Shown: piece after piece, positions 42,577 to 51,220 of the stretch
How the letters are laid out: the number at the start of each line of letters is the position of its first letter
Numbering within the stretch: the stretch's first letter is position 1
Source: Sphingobacterium chuzhouense
Lineage (GTDB): Bacteria; Bacteroidota; Bacteroidia; Sphingobacteriales; Sphingobacteriaceae
Length of the DNA: 64,000 nt
Direction: 5' to 3'
Assembly (NCBI RefSeq): GCF_014692525.1
Contig: NZ_JACNYL010000005.1
Location: 62,001 to 126,000, forward strand
Notes under the pieces: generated by a model
The model's input: the letters and a program-made list of their open reading frames with translations, nothing else
Databases searched by the model: none
What the model was told of the DNA's origin: nothing
Program-made: the position numbers and the translations under genes

Positions 42577-43566
42577 ATGGAATATAGAAAATTAGGTAAT
42601 AGTGAATTGGAAGTATCCGCCATTACCTTCGGTGCATGGGCCGCCGGAGGATGGATGTGGGGCTCAACTGATCGCAAAGAGGCTATTGAGGCTATTCAGG
42701 CTTCCTATGATGTCGGCGTAACTTCTATTGACACGGCTCCGATATATGGCCAGGGGACGAGTGAGGAAATCGTCGGTGAAGCCATACGGGGTATTTCGCG
42801 GGATAAGGTACAACTCTTGACCAAATTTGGTATGCGTTGGGATTTAGATTCCGCAAAAGGTGATTTCGCCATGCATACAAAAGACAATAACGGAAAAGCA
42901 TTGGACGTTTATCGATATGCTGGAAAAGAGAGTGTTATATACGAATGTGAGCAAAGCTTGAAACGTTTGGGAACGGACTACATCGACCTGTATCAAATCC
43001 ACTGGCCGGATTCGACTACCCCTATTTCAGAAACTTTCGAAGCGGTCTCTCGGTTAATTGAGCAGGGAAAGGTTCGTTATGCTGGTGTATGCAATTATTC
43101 CAGTACACAAATGGCAGAAGCACAGCAAATAGTAGATCTCGTTTCCAATCAAGTTCCTTTTAGTATGGTTAACCTCGGTATTGAAGTGGAAACAGTCCCG
43201 TACTGTATAGAAAACAACAAATCTATCTTAGCATATAGCCCGCTTCAACGCGGACTATTGACAGGTAAAATCCATCCGGGTTATTCCTTTCAGGAAGGCG
43301 ATCACCGCGCTTCTTTACCATATTTCCAACCTGATTTTATAGAGAAAACAAATGTGCTTTTAGATAAAATAAAACCCATCGCCGACAGCAAAAATGCCTC
43401 TTTAGGTCAGTTGGTATTGCGTTGGACGATTGAACGGACTGGTATCACCATAGCGTTAGCAGGTGCTCGGAATGCGCAACAAGCAATTCAAAATGCTAAG
43501 AGTATAGACATTCAGTTGACAGCAGAAGAAATCGAAACGATAAATCGATTGGTAGACAGTTTTTAA
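42577..43566 (+). CDS. Aldo/keto reductase
   Basis: 329 aa (beta/alpha)8 NAD(P)H-dependent oxidoreductase. Catalytic-tetrad regions are visible: IDTAPIYGQGTSEEIVGEAI (Asp and Tyr), VQLLTKFGMRW (Lys) and LYQIHWPD (His). The C-terminal TGITIALAGARNAQQAIQNA is the cofactor phosphate region. The substrate is unknown. It begins 20 bases after the M28 peptidase and ends at a strong terminator. Confidence 0.94.
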   Translation: MEYRKLGNSELEVSAITFGAWAAGGWMWGSTDRKEAIEAIQASYDVGVTSIDTAPIYGQGTSEEIVGEAIRGISRDKVQLLTKFGMRWDLDSAKGDFAMHTKDNNGKALDVYRYAGKESVIYECEQSLKRLGTDYIDLYQIHWPDSTTPISETFEAVSRLIEQGKVRYAGVCNYSSTQMAEAQQIVDLVSNQVPFSMVNLGIEVETVPYCIENNKSILAYSPLQRGLLTGKIHPGYSFQEGDHRASLPYFQPDFIEKTNVLLDKIKPIADSKNASLGQLVLRWTIERTGITIALAGARNAQQAIQNAKSIDIQLTAEEIETINRLVDSF

Positions 43567-43585
43567 ATAGTCTATACATTTAAAG

Positions 43586-43620
43586 AAACGTCTCATGGAT
43601 TAACTATGAGACGTTTTTTA
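43586..43620 (+). terminator. Terminator after the aldo/keto reductase
   Basis: AAACGTCTCAT and ATGAGACGTTT form an 11-base perfect stem with a 9-base loop and a T-run. Confidence 0.9.
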
Positions 43621-43630
43621 TTTAATATTT

Positions 43631-43661
43631 CTTGCAAGTTCAATTTCTATTCTTACATTTG
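43631..43661 (+). promoter_or_regulatory. Promoter of the ABC-GntR operon
   Basis: CTTG (43631-43634), 19 bases, then TACATTTG (43654-43661) fits the Bacteroidota -33/-7 consensus. The GntR-type palindrome begins at the next base, so bound regulator would block initiation. Confidence 0.75.
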
Positions 43662-43687
43662 TAGTGTATTAATATACTAATACACTA
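43662..43687. promoter_or_regulatory. GntR (YtrA-type) operator
   Basis: TAGTGTATTA and TAATACACTA are perfect 10-base arms around ATATAC. The site sits directly downstream of the -7 element and just before the ATG at 43699. YtrA-subfamily GntR regulators repress their own ABC-transporter operons from such palindromes; the regulator is encoded at 45355 in this operon. Confidence 0.85.
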
Positions 43688-43698
43688 AACTTTTTATT

Positions 43699-44541
43699 AT
43701 GATAGTAATTAAGAATCTCTCTTTCCATTACAAAAAAGATATGACCATATTGGATAATATCCATGCCTCGCTTCTGCCGGGACATATATACGGCTTATTG
43801 GGCTTGAATGGTGTCGGTAAAACCACCTTTCTCAAACTAATCTGCGGATTGCTGTTTCCACGTTCGGGGAATGTCGATATATCTGGATTTACTCCTGAGG
43901 ATAGGCAAATCGGGTTTCTGCAAGACATTTATTTTGTCACCGATGAGGTGGATCTTCCCTATTGGAACATTGTTGACTATCTGGAGATTTATAGTCCGTT
44001 ATATCCGAAATTCGACAAAGCTTATTTTGATGAGATCCTGATATCCTTGCAAGTAGATCCAAGGGAGAACATCAAAGCACTATCTTATGGGCAGCGAAAG
44101 AAAGTGAATATCGCTTTCGCGCTCGCCACCAATACCAAGCTCTTGCTGATGGACGAACCAACAAATGGATTAGACATTCCGGCCAAAACACAATTCCGTA
44201 AAGCCTTAGCGAAACACGTTTCGGAAGATACCACCGTCATCATTTCAACGCATCAGATCCGGGATATCCATCAGTTGATCGATCACTTATTGGTGTTGCA
44301 AAACCGCAACCTGACACTAAATGAATCGATCGATGATTTAAGCCGCAAGATAAAATTTAAGCAGGGAGATTATCCCGAAACCTTGTATGTAGAGAGCAGT
44401 CTCAACGGCAACAGCAATATCCTACTGAATACGGACGGCGAAGAAACACCTTTTGATATCGAACTGTTTTTTAACGCGTTAATCAACGAACCGCAATTTT
44501 TAAAAAAATTGTCCCTCACTAATCTCCAAGCTCATGAATAG
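43699..44541 (+). CDS. ABC transporter ATPase of a GntR-linked exporter
   Basis: 280 aa. Walker A GLNGVGKTT, signature LSYGQRKKVNIAFALA and Walker B LLLMDEPTNGLDI are complete; the H-loop is ISTHQIRD. The C-terminal ~60 residues are a tail beyond the ATPase fold. Its stop overlaps the next gene by 8 bases. It probably drives the membrane protein at 44534. Confidence 0.93.
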   Translation: MIVIKNLSFHYKKDMTILDNIHASLLPGHIYGLLGLNGVGKTTFLKLICGLLFPRSGNVDISGFTPEDRQIGFLQDIYFVTDEVDLPYWNIVDYLEIYSPLYPKFDKAYFDEILISLQVDPRENIKALSYGQRKKVNIAFALATNTKLLLMDEPTNGLDIPAKTQFRKALAKHVSEDTTVIISTHQIRDIHQLIDHLLVLQNRNLTLNESIDDLSRKIKFKQGDYPETLYVESSLNGNSNILLNTDGEETPFDIELFFNALINEPQFLKKLSLTNLQAHE

Positions 44542-45352
44542 ACAATTGAATATCCAACGCTTATATATTGCGCTGAAAGAAATCTATTTTCCGAACAGAT
44601 TGCTCATCGCCATATTTCCATTGATTATGCTCCTTGCCTTTGGTTTATATTACTACTGGCCGGGCGACATCTTTTATCAAAAATTTTTCACTCCTGAATT
44701 GTATCCGAAAAATGACGACTGGATAAGAGCAGTATATATGGAACAAACAGGTAGTAAATTACTACTGATGTGGCTCGCGCCGATATACTTAGCCATCATG
44801 ACATGGGGGTATTTCGACGCATTGAACAAATCCGAACGTGTCAACCTGCTCCCTCTATCGAATCTGGAACGTACCTTAGCCATCATCATTTTCCTTTTGG
44901 GCGGATTGATAACAGGCACCTTCATTTTTGGCCTATATGATCATCTTACGGTGTGGTTATTTAAAAACATGTACTACGAGCAAGTATTGCAATATTTGGA
45001 AAAACAGGGGGATCTATACCCCAAAATTTCCGGAAACAGTATCTTCAAAGCTTTACCAATTAATAAATTGACGTTATTGTCCATTGGCTTCTTCGTAATC
45101 TGCGTACCGTTATACATTCTTGCAAAAGTCTTTTTCAAACGATACAGCATAATTTTGTTTTCCGCACTTTTAGTGCTCATTGTTCTTGTCGTTAGCTACT
45201 TCATTCGTGAATTTTTCATGTATGAGCAGGCAGCTATTTCTATAGGTCTCAAAGGTTTTATTCCTTCTACGATACAGCTTCTTATAACAATGGTCTATTG
45301 TTTTCTGACCATCGTTGCTTTTTATTACAAACGCAAAGAAAGGGAGATTTGA
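44534..45352 (+). CDS. ABC-2-like membrane subunit
   Basis: 272 aa with about six hydrophobic segments (for example LLIAIFPLIMLLAFGLYYYW, TLAIIIFLLGGLITGTFIFG, LLSIGFFVICVPLYILA and IILFSALLVLIVLVV). No named family motif is recognised. It overlaps the ATPase gene and is followed 2 bases later by the regulator, so it is the likely membrane partner of the exporter. Confidence 0.8.
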   Translation: MNRQLNIQRLYIALKEIYFPNRLLIAIFPLIMLLAFGLYYYWPGDIFYQKFFTPELYPKNDDWIRAVYMEQTGSKLLLMWLAPIYLAIMTWGYFDALNKSERVNLLPLSNLERTLAIIIFLLGGLITGTFIFGLYDHLTVWLFKNMYYEQVLQYLEKQGDLYPKISGNSIFKALPINKLTLLSIGFFVICVPLYILAKVFFKRYSIILFSALLVLIVLVVSYFIREFFMYEQAAISIGLKGFIPSTIQLLITMVYCFLTIVAFYYKRKEREI

Positions 45353-45354
45353 TC

Positions 45355-45714
45355 ATGCAGTTTAAAAATGAAAAAGCAATATATCTGCAAATCACCGATT
45401 TTGTGATGGAGAAAATCTTGAGAAGCGAATGGTTGGCTGATCAGAAAATCCCCTCTGTACGGGATTTTGGCGGTGAGTTGGAAGTCAACCCCAATACGGT
45501 GATGCGGGCATATGACATCTTGCAACAGCAGGATATCCTCTACAATAAGCGCGGACTGGGATTTTTTGTTTCTCCGGAAGCAAAATCATCCATTATGCAC
45601 ATCCGAAAAAAGCAATTTATCAACATAGAATTGCCAAAGTTTTTCGATACCATAACTTTATTAGGCATCAGCATGGACGATATTAACAGATTGTATCAAC
45701 AAAAACAGCATTAA
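45355..45714 (+). CDS. GntR-family regulator (YtrA subfamily)
   Basis: 119 aa from the ATG at 45355 (MQFKNEKAIYLQITDFVMEK); an earlier start at 45298 would overlap the permease gene and is unlikely. The winged helix has IPSVRDFGGELEVNPNTVMRAYDILQ, the GntR signature. The short C-terminal part (about 45 residues) is typical of YtrA. It probably represses the operon through the palindrome at 43662-43687. Its stop overlaps the next ATG (TAATG). Confidence 0.93.
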   Translation: MQFKNEKAIYLQITDFVMEKILRSEWLADQKIPSVRDFGGELEVNPNTVMRAYDILQQQDILYNKRGLGFFVSPEAKSSIMHIRKKQFINIELPKFFDTITLLGISMDDINRLYQQKQH

Positions 45715-46490
45715 TGAAAACTTCACATATTCTATTCGCCATCGCCTTATTTATGGGGATTTTTGCGACTTTCTACATTGAGCTTATCGGCAGTATCAAA
45801 ATGACCACAGAAAACAAGCCGATCGACAGGATATCGGCCTTTTGGTTGAAATTCTACGATATAAAAGTCACACAAAAATTCTCTAATCCGATCAGACATA
45901 TCAAAGTAACCGGCGGAAAAGACAAAGATCTGTATCTGAATATACAGAAAGCCCCCGCAGATAAAAATAGCTTGTATAGTATTAATCCGCAGAATTTCAG
46001 TTATAAGATTGTAAACGACAGCTTACTTATCCATATCGAAAGCAGATTTGCCGACATCACTTTACAGCAAAATGTACCGCTAGCATCCATAGAAGCGCGG
46101 CAAGTTTCCGTTTGTTTGAACAATATCATCCAGGATCAACTCCACATTGCGGCAATAGATAATGCCCGTTTCTCTGTGTCAAAACCGTTTCAGCGAAGCG
46201 ATCAGCGAGATAGTATAGGAGAGCTGACCATTCAGGCAGCGAATGCTTCCAATGTATATCTAGACAATCTAATCGTCAACACCAGCAACGCGGTCATGCA
46301 CGACGCGGTATTGAACTATACCTCCTCTACACAAATGGATTCGCTTGCAGTCCACCTCCATGGACGGAGCACAGTGATAAGCAATTTCAAGGAAAGCCGG
46401 ATCGCTAGCATCCGTATTTTGGGCAATAAAGAATATTTTAAAAAGGAATTTTTGGGTAATGGTGCGAAATCCATAGAAATGCGTCCTTGA
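45714..46490 (+). CDS. Unknown exported protein of the GntR-ABC operon
   Basis: 258 aa. A short N-terminal hydrophobic segment (ILFAIALFMGIFATFYIELI) suggests membrane anchoring or export. The rest is predicted beta-rich with repeated strands (IRHIKVTGGKDKDLYLNIQK, IGELTIQAANASNVYLDNLI, MDSLAVHLHGRSTVISNFKE), reminiscent of DUF2807-type beta-helical proteins. I do not recognise the family firmly. Translational coupling to gntR implies a role with the exporter. Confidence 0.7.
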   Translation: MKTSHILFAIALFMGIFATFYIELIGSIKMTTENKPIDRISAFWLKFYDIKVTQKFSNPIRHIKVTGGKDKDLYLNIQKAPADKNSLYSINPQNFSYKIVNDSLLIHIESRFADITLQQNVPLASIEARQVSVCLNNIIQDQLHIAAIDNARFSVSKPFQRSDQRDSIGELTIQAANASNVYLDNLIVNTSNAVMHDAVLNYTSSTQMDSLAVHLHGRSTVISNFKESRIASIRILGNKEYFKKEFLGNGAKSIEMRP

Positions 46491-46552
46491 ATTAGGAAAG
46501 CAAAAAACAAAAGATTATTTTTAACGTTATTGAGGATAGCAACAAATCAAAT

Positions 46553-47470
46553 ATGGCTTTTGTAGATTATTATAAAGTATTGGGGATAGAGAAAAATGTC
46601 TCCCAAGATGATATTAAGAAAGCGTATAGAAAGCTCGCCCGAAAATACCATCCCGATCTGAACCCTAATGATGAGGATGCAAAAAAGAGATTTCAGGAAA
46701 TCAACGAGGCAAATGAGGTATTAACTGATCCGGAAAAGCGAAAAAAATATGATCAATATGGTGAGCACTGGAAGCACGGGGAAGCGTATGAACAAGCACA
46801 GCAACAACAGCGTAGCCGCGGTGCTAGTGGGGGAACTGCAGGGAATCCGTTTGAAGGTTTTGATTTTGATTATTCGGGAAATTATGATACGGGTGAGTTT
46901 TCGGATTTCTTCGAGCAAATGTTTGGGAGCCGACGCGGCGGCGGCAGACAAACCAAGTTTAGGGGAAATGATTATCATTCCGTGCTGGAACTGACCTTAC
47001 AGCAGGCCTACACGACGCATCAACAAACGTTTACCGTAAACGGCCGGAATATTCGAATCACGATTCCTGCAGGTGTAGAAAACGGACAAAAAATCAAACT
47101 CAGCGGACAAGGTGGCGCAGGGGTTAACGGTGGACCGAACGGCGACCTTTATATTGAATTTAATATCTTACCTGACCCTCATTTTCAACGTAAAGGAAAT
47201 GATCTTTATATGGTACAGGATATCGATCTGTATACCGCGCTCTTAGGTGGAGAGACCGTCGTTGATACATTCGCAGGAAAAATCAAAGTGAAGATTAAAC
47301 CGGAAACGCAAAATGAAACTAAAATTCGACTAAAAGAAAAAGGTTTTCCTGTATACAAGAAAGATGGACAGTTTGGGGATTTGTATGTAACGTTACATGT
47401 GAAACTCCCTACGAACCTTAGCGATAGAGAAAAAGAACTGTTTCAACAATTGGCCAATCTAAAGAAATAA
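46553..47470 (+). CDS. CbpA-type DnaJ co-chaperone
   Basis: 305 aa. The J domain (1-70) has YHPDLNPND with the HPD motif. A Gly/Phe-rich stretch follows (GNPFEGFDFDYSGNYDTGEF). The C-terminal substrate-binding domains lack the DnaJ zinc finger, which makes this CbpA-like. It is followed 3 bases later by a CbpM-like modulator, the conserved pairing. Confidence 0.93.
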   Translation: MAFVDYYKVLGIEKNVSQDDIKKAYRKLARKYHPDLNPNDEDAKKRFQEINEANEVLTDPEKRKKYDQYGEHWKHGEAYEQAQQQQRSRGASGGTAGNPFEGFDFDYSGNYDTGEFSDFFEQMFGSRRGGGRQTKFRGNDYHSVLELTLQQAYTTHQQTFTVNGRNIRITIPAGVENGQKIKLSGQGGAGVNGGPNGDLYIEFNILPDPHFQRKGNDLYMVQDIDLYTALLGGETVVDTFAGKIKVKIKPETQNETKIRLKEKGFPVYKKDGQFGDLYVTLHVKLPTNLSDREKELFQQLANLKK

Positions 47471-47473
47471 GCT

Positions 47474-47755
47474 ATGGAAAGGACTTTAATAAGGGTAATG
47501 GACGTCTGCCAGTCCCACAAAATGGAGCTACAATTTATTCGAAATCTTTCTCAAAATGGTTTGATTGAAGTGGTGGTGCAAGACGAGGAGGAGTTCGTTA
47601 AAGAAGAAGAATTGAAAGCCTTGGAACAATTTGCTACTTGGCATTATGAACTGGAAATCAACCTACAGGGTATCGAGGTTGCACAAAATCTTTTACATAA
47701 AATAGAACAACTGCAAGAAGAAATTAGATTGTTACGCATTGAAATACGACCATAG
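47474..47755 (+). CDS. CbpM-like chaperone modulator
   Basis: 93 aa, MerR-like small protein: an N-terminal helical part (ERTLIRVMDVCQSHKMELQF) and a C-terminal coiled segment (NLLHKIEQLQEEIRLLRIEI). In E. coli CbpM binds the CbpA J domain and blocks it. Position directly behind the cbpA-like gene supports the call; sequence alone is weak. Confidence 0.8.
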   Translation: MERTLIRVMDVCQSHKMELQFIRNLSQNGLIEVVVQDEEEFVKEEELKALEQFATWHYELEINLQGIEVAQNLLHKIEQLQEEIRLLRIEIRP

Positions 47756-47800
47756 CAATTGATGGATTTTTTGTATTTTGCGCATCATAAAATCAACACC

Positions 47801-48484
47801 ATGCAACTTATATATCAAGGTAAAACAAAAGATGTCTACCAACTGGACAACAATCGTATTCTACTAAAATTTAAAGATGATGTCACGGGTGAAAACGGCG
47901 TTTTCGATCCAGGAGCCAATACCGTAGGATTAACTATCGACGGTGCGGGGAAATCGGGCTTGAAAATGACAAAATATTTCTTTGAACTGTTGAACAGCCT
48001 ACAAATTCCGACACATTACGTTTCTGCTGATATAGATGACGTATCTATGGTGGTAAAAAATGCGCAGGTGTTAGGTAAAGGGCTTGAAGTAATTTGCCGT
48101 TATAAAGCAGTCGGAAGTTTCTATCGGCGCTATGCCGCATATTGCCAAGAAGGACAAGATCTCGATCGATTTGTAGAAGTAACGATTAAAGATGATGAGC
48201 GGGGCGATCCGGTTATTTCGCAAGATGCTTTAGCTATGTTAGGAATACTTAGTAAAGAGCAATATCATGAACTTGCCGACCTAACTAGAAAGATCTGCGA
48301 TATCGTGAAAGCGGAACTTGCAAAAAAAGGATTGGAATTGTATGATATCAAATTAGAATTTGGTTACGATGTCTCCAATAACCAGCTCATTTTGATTGAT
48401 GAAATTTCTGGAGGTAATATGCGTGTTTATAAAAATGGCACCTATATCGCTCCGTTAGATCTAGAAAAAGTATTCTTAAGTTAA
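47801..48484 (+). CDS. purC: SAICAR synthase (PurC)
   Basis: 227 aa from the ATG at 47801 (MQLIYQGKTKDVYQL); a start at 47759 would add an unconserved lead. It has the PurC N-terminal GKTKDVYQ nucleotide loop and the C-terminal LYDIKLEFGY and LIDEISGGNMRVY motifs. It makes SAICAR from CAIR and aspartate in purine synthesis. Its 3' end meets a bidirectional terminator. Confidence 0.95.
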   Translation: MQLIYQGKTKDVYQLDNNRILLKFKDDVTGENGVFDPGANTVGLTIDGAGKSGLKMTKYFFELLNSLQIPTHYVSADIDDVSMVVKNAQVLGKGLEVICRYKAVGSFYRRYAAYCQEGQDLDRFVEVTIKDDERGDPVISQDALAMLGILSKEQYHELADLTRKICDIVKAELAKKGLELYDIKLEFGYDVSNNQLILIDEISGGNMRVYKNGTYIAPLDLEKVFLS

Positions 48485-48516
48485 TAATCAAGATGGGTGT
48501 CCCATCTTGATTATTA
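48483..48516. terminator. Bidirectional terminator between purC and the lipoprotein gene
   Basis: AATAATCAAGATGG and CCATCTTGATTATT form a perfect stem with a short loop in the gap between convergent genes, serving both directions. Confidence 0.88.
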
Positions 48517-49362
48517 TTACTGAACCTTGATTTTCTCGCTCCATATCTCCTGATGTTTTAGGTCGGAATACACCACTCGATATTTACCTGGACAGAGCTT
48601 AAATACGACTTGAGGATCGGCATCTTTTTTATTTAAGGTATAAACAGCTAAGGATTCCCCATAATCTTCTTTTTTCAAAACTTTGATCAAGGTGTATATA
48701 TCTCGATTTACATAGTTTTGTGGAATCTTAATATCTACGTTTTTCTGCACATCAATCCCACATTCTACCGCTGTCCTGCTTGCCAGAAAATTATGCGGAC
48801 GATTGGGCTTTCTTACATTTTGTTCTAACAGATATTCAAAGTCTGCAGTAGATTCTCCTTTCGGAACATAGTAAATCAAGGCATAATTCGTCTTTCCGGA
48901 TGGAATGATTGCTTCCAGTACCGTATTTTTACCGACATCCATTTTCCGGTAATGATACTTCCCCATTGGGGTATACTGCAAGATGGAAGCTGCCGTATCC
49001 AATAAACTATCTTTAGCTCCAATCCCGATCAGGTGATAATAAGGTGGTTGATTCGGTATGCCACTAAATAGAACCTCTATATCTCCTTTATTATATCCTA
49101 ATGATTTCAATACCTTTTTATCTCCTGGATACAATTTATCAAACCTCGTCCCGTGCTGTTCACGCGCATTATAATTCACAAAATCTCCGAACAGTCCTAT
49201 CCCTCCATATTTTTCGGGATTGTGATAAACTCCGTCACCATCGACGATAAATCCGCTTTCCCGAAATTGATAGGATTTGCAAGCGCACAATAGAAATACA
49301 ATTCCGCAAAAGTAAATCCATCCTTTTCTATATATATTACTATTATTTACCACAAGTTTCAA
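48517..49362 (-). CDS. Unknown lipoprotein of the blaI-blaR1 operon
   Basis: 281 aa. The signal peptide ends LLCAC with a lipobox Cys in FLLCACKSYQFRESGF. The mature region is beta-rich with no recognised family. It begins next to the stop of the M56/TonB protein and shares its operon, so it probably acts with the BlaI/BlaR1-type sensor. Confidence 0.75.
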   Translation of the reverse strand: MKLVVNNSNIYRKGWIYFCGIVFLLCACKSYQFRESGFIVDGDGVYHNPEKYGGIGLFGDFVNYNAREQHGTRFDKLYPGDKKVLKSLGYNKGDIEVLFSGIPNQPPYYHLIGIGAKDSLLDTAASILQYTPMGKYHYRKMDVGKNTVLEAIIPSGKTNYALIYYVPKGESTADFEYLLEQNVRKPNRPHNFLASRTAVECGIDVQKNVDIKIPQNYVNRDIYTLIKVLKKEDYGESLAVYTLNKKDADPQVVFKLCPGKYRVVYSDLKHQEIWSEKIKVQ

Positions 49363-50685
49363 CTATTTTTCTAGATTTATGGTTATCGGTAATGTGTAAG
49401 CAACACGAACTTTTCTACCATTCTGAATTCCTGGTCTCCAAGGTTTTGCCTTTTTTAAGGTTTCTATTGCTGCCTCTCCTGTGCCGTGCCCTAAGTCTTT
49501 TATTATTTTGAAATCTCCCAAGGTGCCGTCTTTCTCAATGATGAAACTGACAACGACCTGCCCCTTTACTCCTGCATCAATAGCCTCTTGTGGGAATTGA
49601 TAATTTTCTCCTATCCAAACACGAAACTCGTGTAAACCTCCTTCTGGCTCTGGATTGATTTCCACTGCAGTGAATACTTTATCATCAGTATTCCCCTGTT
49701 CCTGGGGAGCTACTATAACTTCCGTAACTGTCGTTCCATTTTCTCCCTTACGTGATTTTCCTTGGTGTGTTATTTTCCATTTGAGTTTTCCTTCTCTCTC
49801 TGCCTTACTTTTAGTTGTATCCTGCTGTATAATGTTTTCTAGATCTTCCGCCCCGATAGGCACTATATTTTTTATTGAGGTATTAAAAGCCAACGCGACT
49901 CCAGACACCATTAATACAGTTGGCAAAATTAATAGATATTTTGCCCGATTTATTTTCTTCGATTTATTTTTGAATAACATCATAATGCGTTGTTTTAAAA
50001 ATGATTGATTGGAAAACTCATGTGTCAATACACTATGGGAAACACCCATGGCATTTAAGACCAACAACTCTGCATATTGCACCTTATCTTCTGAGCATGC
50101 CTTATCCGCAATACATTCGTGCTGAAACTTAAGTTCTTTCAAGTAGAAATAAAAAATCGGGTTAAACCAATTGAATACGCGCACAATCTCTACAAATAGG
50201 ATATCATAGCTATGGCCTTGCTTCATATGAATTTGCTCATGCGAAGCAATCACATCGCGATGTTGCGTTTCCTCGGCAATGAACACCCGGTTGAAAAAAG
50301 AAAAGCTCCGTTGCTCGATACTATTATCTCCAAAGGTTTTAAACACGCGATACAGCCGGATACCTAACCAAAAGAACATCAGTCCTGTACCAGCGATATA
50401 AAGAAATCGAGCCCAATCCATAGTTGACCACGAATGGTTATGTTCCAAGGTATCTGTCACCCCCACAGTTTCCATTTCTGGAAAATCAATTATTGCCAAT
50501 GGTCGATATACTTCCCTATGATTGCTCAAGTCTACAAATTGTAACAGCGGTATCACGAATGAAACAGCTATTGCACTCAGTAAATAGATCCTGTTCCACT
50601 GAAAAAACGTGAGGCGTTTTAACACCAGTATGTATATTACAAAGAACAGTATCAACGATAAGTTTGCTAAAATCAGATAAGTCAT
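49363..50685 (-). CDS. BlaR1-like M56 metallopeptidase with TonB C-terminal domain
   Basis: 440 aa. N-terminal membrane helices precede the M56 protease core with HEXXH in ASHEQIHMKQGHS and the third ligand region HECIADKAC. A further helix (YLLILPTVLMVSGVALAF) leads to a C-terminal TonB-like domain (VKGQVVVSFIIEKDGTLGDF and KPWRPGIQNGRKVRVAYTLP). BlaR1-type sensors cleave BlaI on a signal; the TonB ending replaces the penicillin-binding sensor of classical BlaR1, so the signal is probably not a beta-lactam. It starts 6 bases after blaI. Confidence 0.92.
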   Translation of the reverse strand: MTYLILANLSLILFFVIYILVLKRLTFFQWNRIYLLSAIAVSFVIPLLQFVDLSNHREVYRPLAIIDFPEMETVGVTDTLEHNHSWSTMDWARFLYIAGTGLMFFWLGIRLYRVFKTFGDNSIEQRSFSFFNRVFIAEETQHRDVIASHEQIHMKQGHSYDILFVEIVRVFNWFNPIFYFYLKELKFQHECIADKACSEDKVQYAELLVLNAMGVSHSVLTHEFSNQSFLKQRIMMLFKNKSKKINRAKYLLILPTVLMVSGVALAFNTSIKNIVPIGAEDLENIIQQDTTKSKAEREGKLKWKITHQGKSRKGENGTTVTEVIVAPQEQGNTDDKVFTAVEINPEPEGGLHEFRVWIGENYQFPQEAIDAGVKGQVVVSFIIEKDGTLGDFKIIKDLGHGTGEAAIETLKKAKPWRPGIQNGRKVRVAYTLPITINLEK

Positions 50686-50691
50686 AGCTTT

Positions 50692-51063
50692 TTATTTTTT
50701 ATTCCGTTGGATGATTTGCATAATCTCATCCAATTCCTTTATATCCACTTTCTTCTCTTCCAAGAAAAAAGATAGCATACTCGTTGTGGAATTATCAAAA
50801 TAATTCTGCAAGAGTCTTCCGGTAATTAACTTCTTATATTCTTCTTTGCTAATCTTAGGCAAGTAGCGGTGGCTTTTGCCAAAAGACTCATGTTCTACGA
50901 AACCCTTGGTTTCCAGAATACGAATAATAGTAGATACTGTATTATAAGCCGGCTTCGGATCTGGCAATCGGGCTATGATTTCTTTCACGAATCCTCCTCC
51001 CATGTTCCATAGTTCCTGCATGATCTGTTCCTCCGCCTTTGTAAGTTCTTTTATTTCGTCCAT
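50692..51063 (-). CDS. BlaI/MecI-family repressor
   Basis: 123 aa from the ATG at 51063 (MDEIKELTKAEEQIMQELW); the reading from 51114 adds an unconserved lead. The winged helix has KEIIARLPDPKPAYNTVSTI, a BlaI hallmark, and the C-terminal dimer/cleavage region follows. It probably binds the perfect inverted repeat at 51121-51156 and represses its own operon until the M56 protein acts. Confidence 0.94.
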   Translation of the reverse strand: MDEIKELTKAEEQIMQELWNMGGGFVKEIIARLPDPKPAYNTVSTIIRILETKGFVEHESFGKSHRYLPKISKEEYKKLITGRLLQNYFDNSTTSMLSFFLEEKKVDIKELDEIMQIIQRNKK

Positions 51064-51120
51064 AACTCTATTTATTAAAAAGACAATATTGCCTGCAATC
51101 GATTGTAAGAACAAATGTAA

Positions 51121-51156
51121 AACTAATTTTTTAGTTATACAACTAAAAAATTAGTT
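51121..51156. promoter_or_regulatory. BlaI operator (36-base perfect inverted repeat)
   Basis: AACTAATTTTTTAGTT and AACTAAAAAATTAGTT are exact complements around ATAC. Each arm also contains AACTAA and TTAGTT, so two dimers may bind. It lies 57 bases upstream of the blaI ATG and 64 bases before the divergent histidine kinase gene, and could affect both. Confidence 0.88.
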
Positions 51157-51220
51157 TTCATCTTATTTTCTCTTCCTCTTCATAAAAATATTCGGTTATC
51201 TTTGTAAAAAGATATTATAA

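Noticed and set aside
44930..44946. Possible target of the guide at 23201 (TGGCCTAT match)
   Set aside because: Only eight bases match, it lies inside a coding region, and the base before it is T rather than G.
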